DNA of 64,000 nt from Arabidopsis thaliana (lineage: Eukaryota > Streptophyta > Magnoliopsida > Brassicales > Brassicaceae). A model generated the notes under the pieces. The model ran no database searches and was not told the DNA's origin. It saw only the letters and a list, made by a program, of their open reading frames with translations. Position numbers and translations under genes: made by a program. Numbering within the stretch: position 1 is the stretch's first letter; each line of letters starts with the position of its first letter. Where the stretch lies: assembly GCF_000001735.4 (NCBI RefSeq), contig NC_003076.8, forward strand, positions 5,456,001 to 5,520,000, in the 5' to 3' direction. Shown here piece after piece: positions 61,784-64,000 of the stretch.

Positions 61784-63955
61784 TCAAGGCTTTGGTCTCT
61801 TTGGTGGTGTATCCGAGTTTCCGGGCTCTGATTTCCGCTTTATTCCCAAGAAATGCTCCACCTGAAACGTTTAAAGTCAATAGATCAATACTAATCATGT
61901 ATTAGGCGGCATCTTATTAATAAGTTGTTAAAGAAAAATGTATTTTTATCTTAGGTCATGTAACCTTTCTGTCACCAAGCATTGGTGTTAAGCTTCCAGG
62001 AACATCCTTCTCAACAGTCGCAAACCCACTCTGAGGATCACTGGTTTGTCTGAATAATGTAACAAATATGTGTTAGTTAAAGAAACTGAGCGTCACTTGT
62101 ATCTCAGTGATTCCAAAAACTAAAACTGAATAATGAAGCATATGTATACCCTGGTTTGACATGGCCACTGAGGACAAGGTAAGGAGTTTTCAATTGAGCT
62201 TGAGCTTCTCTCATTCTTTGAACAGACTGCGATGGTGTGTCTGAGTTTTTCATTTGCTTTAACTTGAGCTCTTCCTGGTACTGTTTCATCCGTTTCTCTT
62301 CCTTCATTTTTCCAGGCCCCTTCCCGTGGAATTTGTGCGAGAGTAGTCGAAAGGCTTCTTTTGGAGTTAACTGTTAACAACGTGAGAGTAGAAGATCAAT
62401 TATTTTACATATGCACACAAGGACGAGTTTAATAAGAGTGAAAATCTATGCACACAAGGACGAGTTTAATAAGAGTGAAAAGCAAAGCTTTAGAAAACTT
62501 ACAGTTCTACCAAACTCGTCAGTCCTCTCAATCCGGATGTCCTTGAATCTATCCTTAGATTCTTTATCCTTAGATTCTTTACCTCCATCATCATCCACAA
62601 TACCCACAAGCTTGCTCTTTTTTTTGTCCATATTTCTACCACCCCATTCGACCTTCTCCTTTAGGGTTCCTCGGTCTTTAAGAAGCTTCAATGCACCAGA
62701 TAATCCTTTTCCAACCGCAACCTCGTGTATATTTTCATCAGGTGTTATCTCTTTGGTATCTGATGAATCCTCTGCTGCATCCATATCAGTGTCATTTACT
62801 TCTGTCAAACCATCAGGATGCTCTTCTTTTACTTCAACGGGAGCTTTGGGTGCTACATCTTCTTCCATGAAAACATCTTCACTTTCAGGCTTCCGCACAT
62901 CTGAAAGACCACACAAAGATCAACAACACCGTACCACTTCTAACTACAAAGCATATGTTTGTCGAAGAAAAAAAAAGTAATTAGCAGGTAATAAGATTGA
63001 TTAAACTAGCTACAAACTATTTGCAGACAAGTTAGCCCCAAGCATGTGTGTGAGAGAGAATGTCCATATATGTCATATCATATGACACCAAATAAATGTT
63101 CCAAATAACGTAGGAAGTGCTATAGCAGATCAATATAATAGAGCAAAACATAAATAACAGTGTAACTGTGTCAGAAGATGATTTAAACTTTACCGTTCTC
63201 GCGCTGGAGACCCCAGACAAAGTCTCCCATCTCTGTAAAAACCACTGTATTTTCTTGTGTCTCATCCCCGGTGGTGGTATTATCATCTGTTGTTTGATTG
63301 GTGCTGGAAGCCACAAGATGCGCAACTGCCTGTGGACCAGATCCAGCTTCCTCTTTCTTAATGAGAGCTAGCCTCCTAGCTTTCTCTAACGATTTGTAAA
63401 GATCTTCAGCATCATCAGCCAACACCATACTCTCATCTTCATCTCTTTTAAAAGGCTGAACTTGTTCCCTTCTAAGTAGCCTGGATGCCTCATCAGCTTT
63501 AGCAATGGCTTCCTGATAGGCATTGCTCCGTTTTTCATACTCGATCCTTTCTTTCTCTTCTTTCATGGCCTGCCTTCTGCCATCTTTACGAGAACCAAGA
63601 TCTTCAGCTCCCAATCCCGATGCAACAGCTTCTGCTTCAAGCATACTTAAGTCCAATTTATCCTTTTTACGCAATTGTTTCTTTTTCTTGGGTTTTTTGA
63701 ATTTTAGCATTTCTTCCTGTGAGAAGTAATCTGAAGAGACCTTTGCTGAGGAGTTAAGGTCTTCAAAAGTATGTGTCGTCTGACCCTGAATTCTCTTACG
63801 CAGCTGATCGGTAGAACATGAAAGAAAATAATTCCGTTAGTGTGTATACTTACTACGATCCATTTAATATGACAGAATGTTAGGAAGAATAGTACCTCCT
63901 CTAGCTTCTTCTCAGCTTCACCGGTGAAGCGACCCTTTGCATCCAAAAAGATCCC
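61784..63955 (-). CDS. DOT2: SART-1 family splicing protein DOT2/MDF, C-terminal part (N-terminus outside window)
   Basis: Homologue of human SART1 and yeast Snu66, a U4/U6.U5 tri-snRNP protein; plant mutants (meristem-defective, dot2) have splicing and root-meristem defects (recalled). Exons in transcript order: 63896-63955, 63194-63803, 62503-62900, 62150-62370, 61965-62049 and 61784-61861, all GT-AG, in one frame to TGA at 61784. Visible parts: GIFLDAKGRFTGEAEKKLEE, then a lysine-rich stretch (MLKFKKPKKKKQLRKK), coiled-coil helices (KEEKERIEYEKRSNAYQEAI), the acidic middle, and the conserved C-terminus: LTPKEAFRLLSHKFHGKGPG, AQLKTPYLVLSGHVKPG, LTPMLGDRKVEHFLGIKRK. More exons must lie to the right of 63955. 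A 37-bp tandem duplication fills much of one intron. Confidence 0.92.
62411..62481. repeat. 37-bp tandem duplication in a DOT2 intron
   Basis: Unit atgcacacaaggacgagttt... at 62411-62447 is repeated at 62448-62481 (34 of 34 bases identical before divergence). It lies in the 132-nt intron 62371-62502 and begins about 20 bases after the donor on the transcribed strand. Without it the intron would be about 95 nt. Confidence 0.95.
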
Positions 63956-64000
63956 CTAAAGCAAAAGCAATAACATTAATTCCCTCCAAAGAAGTGCCTA

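Noticed and set aside
61767..61861. Alternative last-exon frame of DOT2 ending at 61767 (GAFLGNKAEIRARK)
   Set aside because: Phase from the preceding exon is zero, which gives the conserved VEHFLGIKRK and TGA at 61784; the other frame would need a different splice.

Overview
The window is nuclear DNA of a flowering plant. The gene content, order and protein sequences match Arabidopsis thaliana chromosome 5, about loci At5g16630 to At5g16780. These locus names are recalled, not searched. AT-rich spacers, short GT-AG introns, site II and telo-box promoters and plant-only families (MyoB/GTD-binding, WEB, R2R3-MYB, P-type PPR, SCPL) all fit.

Layout: 1-3461 (+) 3' part of a Rad4/XPC repair gene; 4098-4490 remains of a serine carboxypeptidase-like gene, one piece inverted; 5031-6545 (+) intronless PPR gene; 7446-9075 (-) small J-domain protein; 9699-11006 (-) plastid-type single-helix membrane protein; 11534-16956 (-) PHD/SPOC-like repressor (PAIPP2); 18410-23878 (+) ORC3; 24763-27045 (+) GH5 cellulase-like gene with a reading-frame problem at its last intron; 27312-28926 (+) DHAR3; 29353-37229 (+) organellar valyl-tRNA synthetase; 38309-40562 (+) myosin-binding GTD-binding protein; 41890-44775 (+) WEB-family coiled coil; 45044-46868 (-) AVT1-type amino acid transporter; 48541-53266 (-) TOZ/UTP13 WD40 protein; 53890-54849 (+) ITPK1; a gene-poor 4.4 kb; 59209-60734 (+) MYB9; 61784 to the right edge (-) DOT2/MDF (SART-1), N-terminus outside.

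The genes are mostly independent housekeeping or developmental loci, not a cluster. Loose themes are genome maintenance (RAD4, ORC3), chromatin repression (PAIPP2), organelle function (DHAR3, ValRS, PPR, the plastid membrane protein), ribosome biogenesis and splicing (TOZ, DOT2), and inositol phosphate metabolism (ITPK1). Exon boundaries were set by hand from GT/AG sites and reading-frame continuity. Every intact model closes in frame.

I saw no mobile element with intact ends, no CRISPR array, no rRNA or tRNA gene and no convincing new multigene system. The items most worth a second look are the rearranged carboxypeptidase relic, the GH5 frame break, a U12-type intron in ORC3, a stop-free 93-nt intron in the WEB gene, an orphan site II cluster at 40855-40914, and the paired promoter modules between TOZ and ITPK1.
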